The notes under the pieces: generated by a model
Seen by the model: the letters and a program-made list of their open reading frames with translations, nothing else
Database searches by the model: none
Told to the model about the DNA's origin: nothing
NCBI GenBank assembly: GCA_964348455.1
Contig: CAYGCQ010000016.1
Location: 1-27,121 of the forward strand
From: UBA10133 sp964348455
Lineage (GTDB): Bacteria; Patescibacteriota; Microgenomatia; UBA1400; MFAQ01
DNA length: 27,121 nt
Direction of reading: 5' to 3'
In this document: positions 27,088 to 27,121 of the stretch, piece after piece
Layout: each line of letters begins with the position of its first letter
Numbering within the stretch: the first letter of the stretch is position 1
Program-made: the position numbers and the translations under genes

Positions 27088-27121
27088 ATGTTAGAACCAA
27101 ACTTCAAAATCACTTCCAAGG
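27088..27121 (+). CDS. rpoA: RNA polymerase alpha subunit, 5' end only
   Basis: Only 11 full codons are present before the window ends: MLEPNFKITSK. The position after rpsD and the LEPNFKI start are as expected for rpoA in the alpha operon, but the fragment is too short to confirm alone. The start follows an AT-rich 32-nt spacer without SD. Confidence 0.7.
   Translation, partial: MLEPNFKITSK

Overview
The window looks like a piece of a Candidate Phyla Radiation (Patescibacteria) genome, possibly Microgenomates. It carries a merged fusA-tuf / S10 / spc / alpha ribosomal super-operon with no rpmD (L30) between rpsE and rplO. The genes are compact, several ribosomal proteins are trimmed, and small orphan genes sit between core genes. 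TGA, TAG and TAA all end clear genes, so the UGA-to-Gly code of Absconditabacteria/Gracilibacteria is excluded. The lineage call is inference from gene content; there is no 16S rRNA here.

Layout. 1-2510: a lipoprotein and an MttB-superfamily methyltransferase, each with a Shine-Dalgarno (SD) sequence and a terminator. 2530-5635, minus strand: a CCA-adding enzyme/poly(A) polymerase with HD domain, and an orphan gene whose reading frame continues upstream through an in-frame TAG to a well placed ATG and -10 box. 5703-6291: a small membrane protein with its own promoter and terminator. 6341-18743: fusA, tuf, then S10-L3-L4-L23-L2-S19-L22-S3-L16-L29-S17-L14-L24-L5-S14-S8-L6-L18-S5-L15. 18976-21017: three accessory genes (orphan, orphan, M28-type metallopeptidase) inserted where secY normally follows rplO. 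21047-23920: secY, adk, map. 23923-25070: two small TIR-like single-domain genes and a hairpin-rich stretch ending in a terminator, inserted between map and infA. 25183-27121: infA, rpmJ, rpsM, rpsK, rpsD and the first codons of rpoA.

The core genes make the ribosome, two elongation factors, initiation factor 1, the protein export channel, adenylate kinase and methionine aminopeptidase: one translation/secretion growth unit. Two accessory cassettes, with their own promoters and terminators, interrupt it.

Three layers stand out. (1) Two initiation modes: most accessory plus-strand genes have AAGGAG-type SDs, while no ribosomal gene does, and several genes have a -10 box 6-8 nt before the ATG, as expected for leaderless mRNA. 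(2) A dispersed GTCATTCC...-type palindromic repeat recurs at least a dozen times in one orientation, and one copy is translated inside the C-terminal tail of L22. (3) A large hairpin with a T-rich 3' arm lies between rpsJ and rplC, where an attenuator could act. The best candidates for something undescribed are the TIR-like pair, the amber-interrupted gene and the repeat-derived L22 tail.
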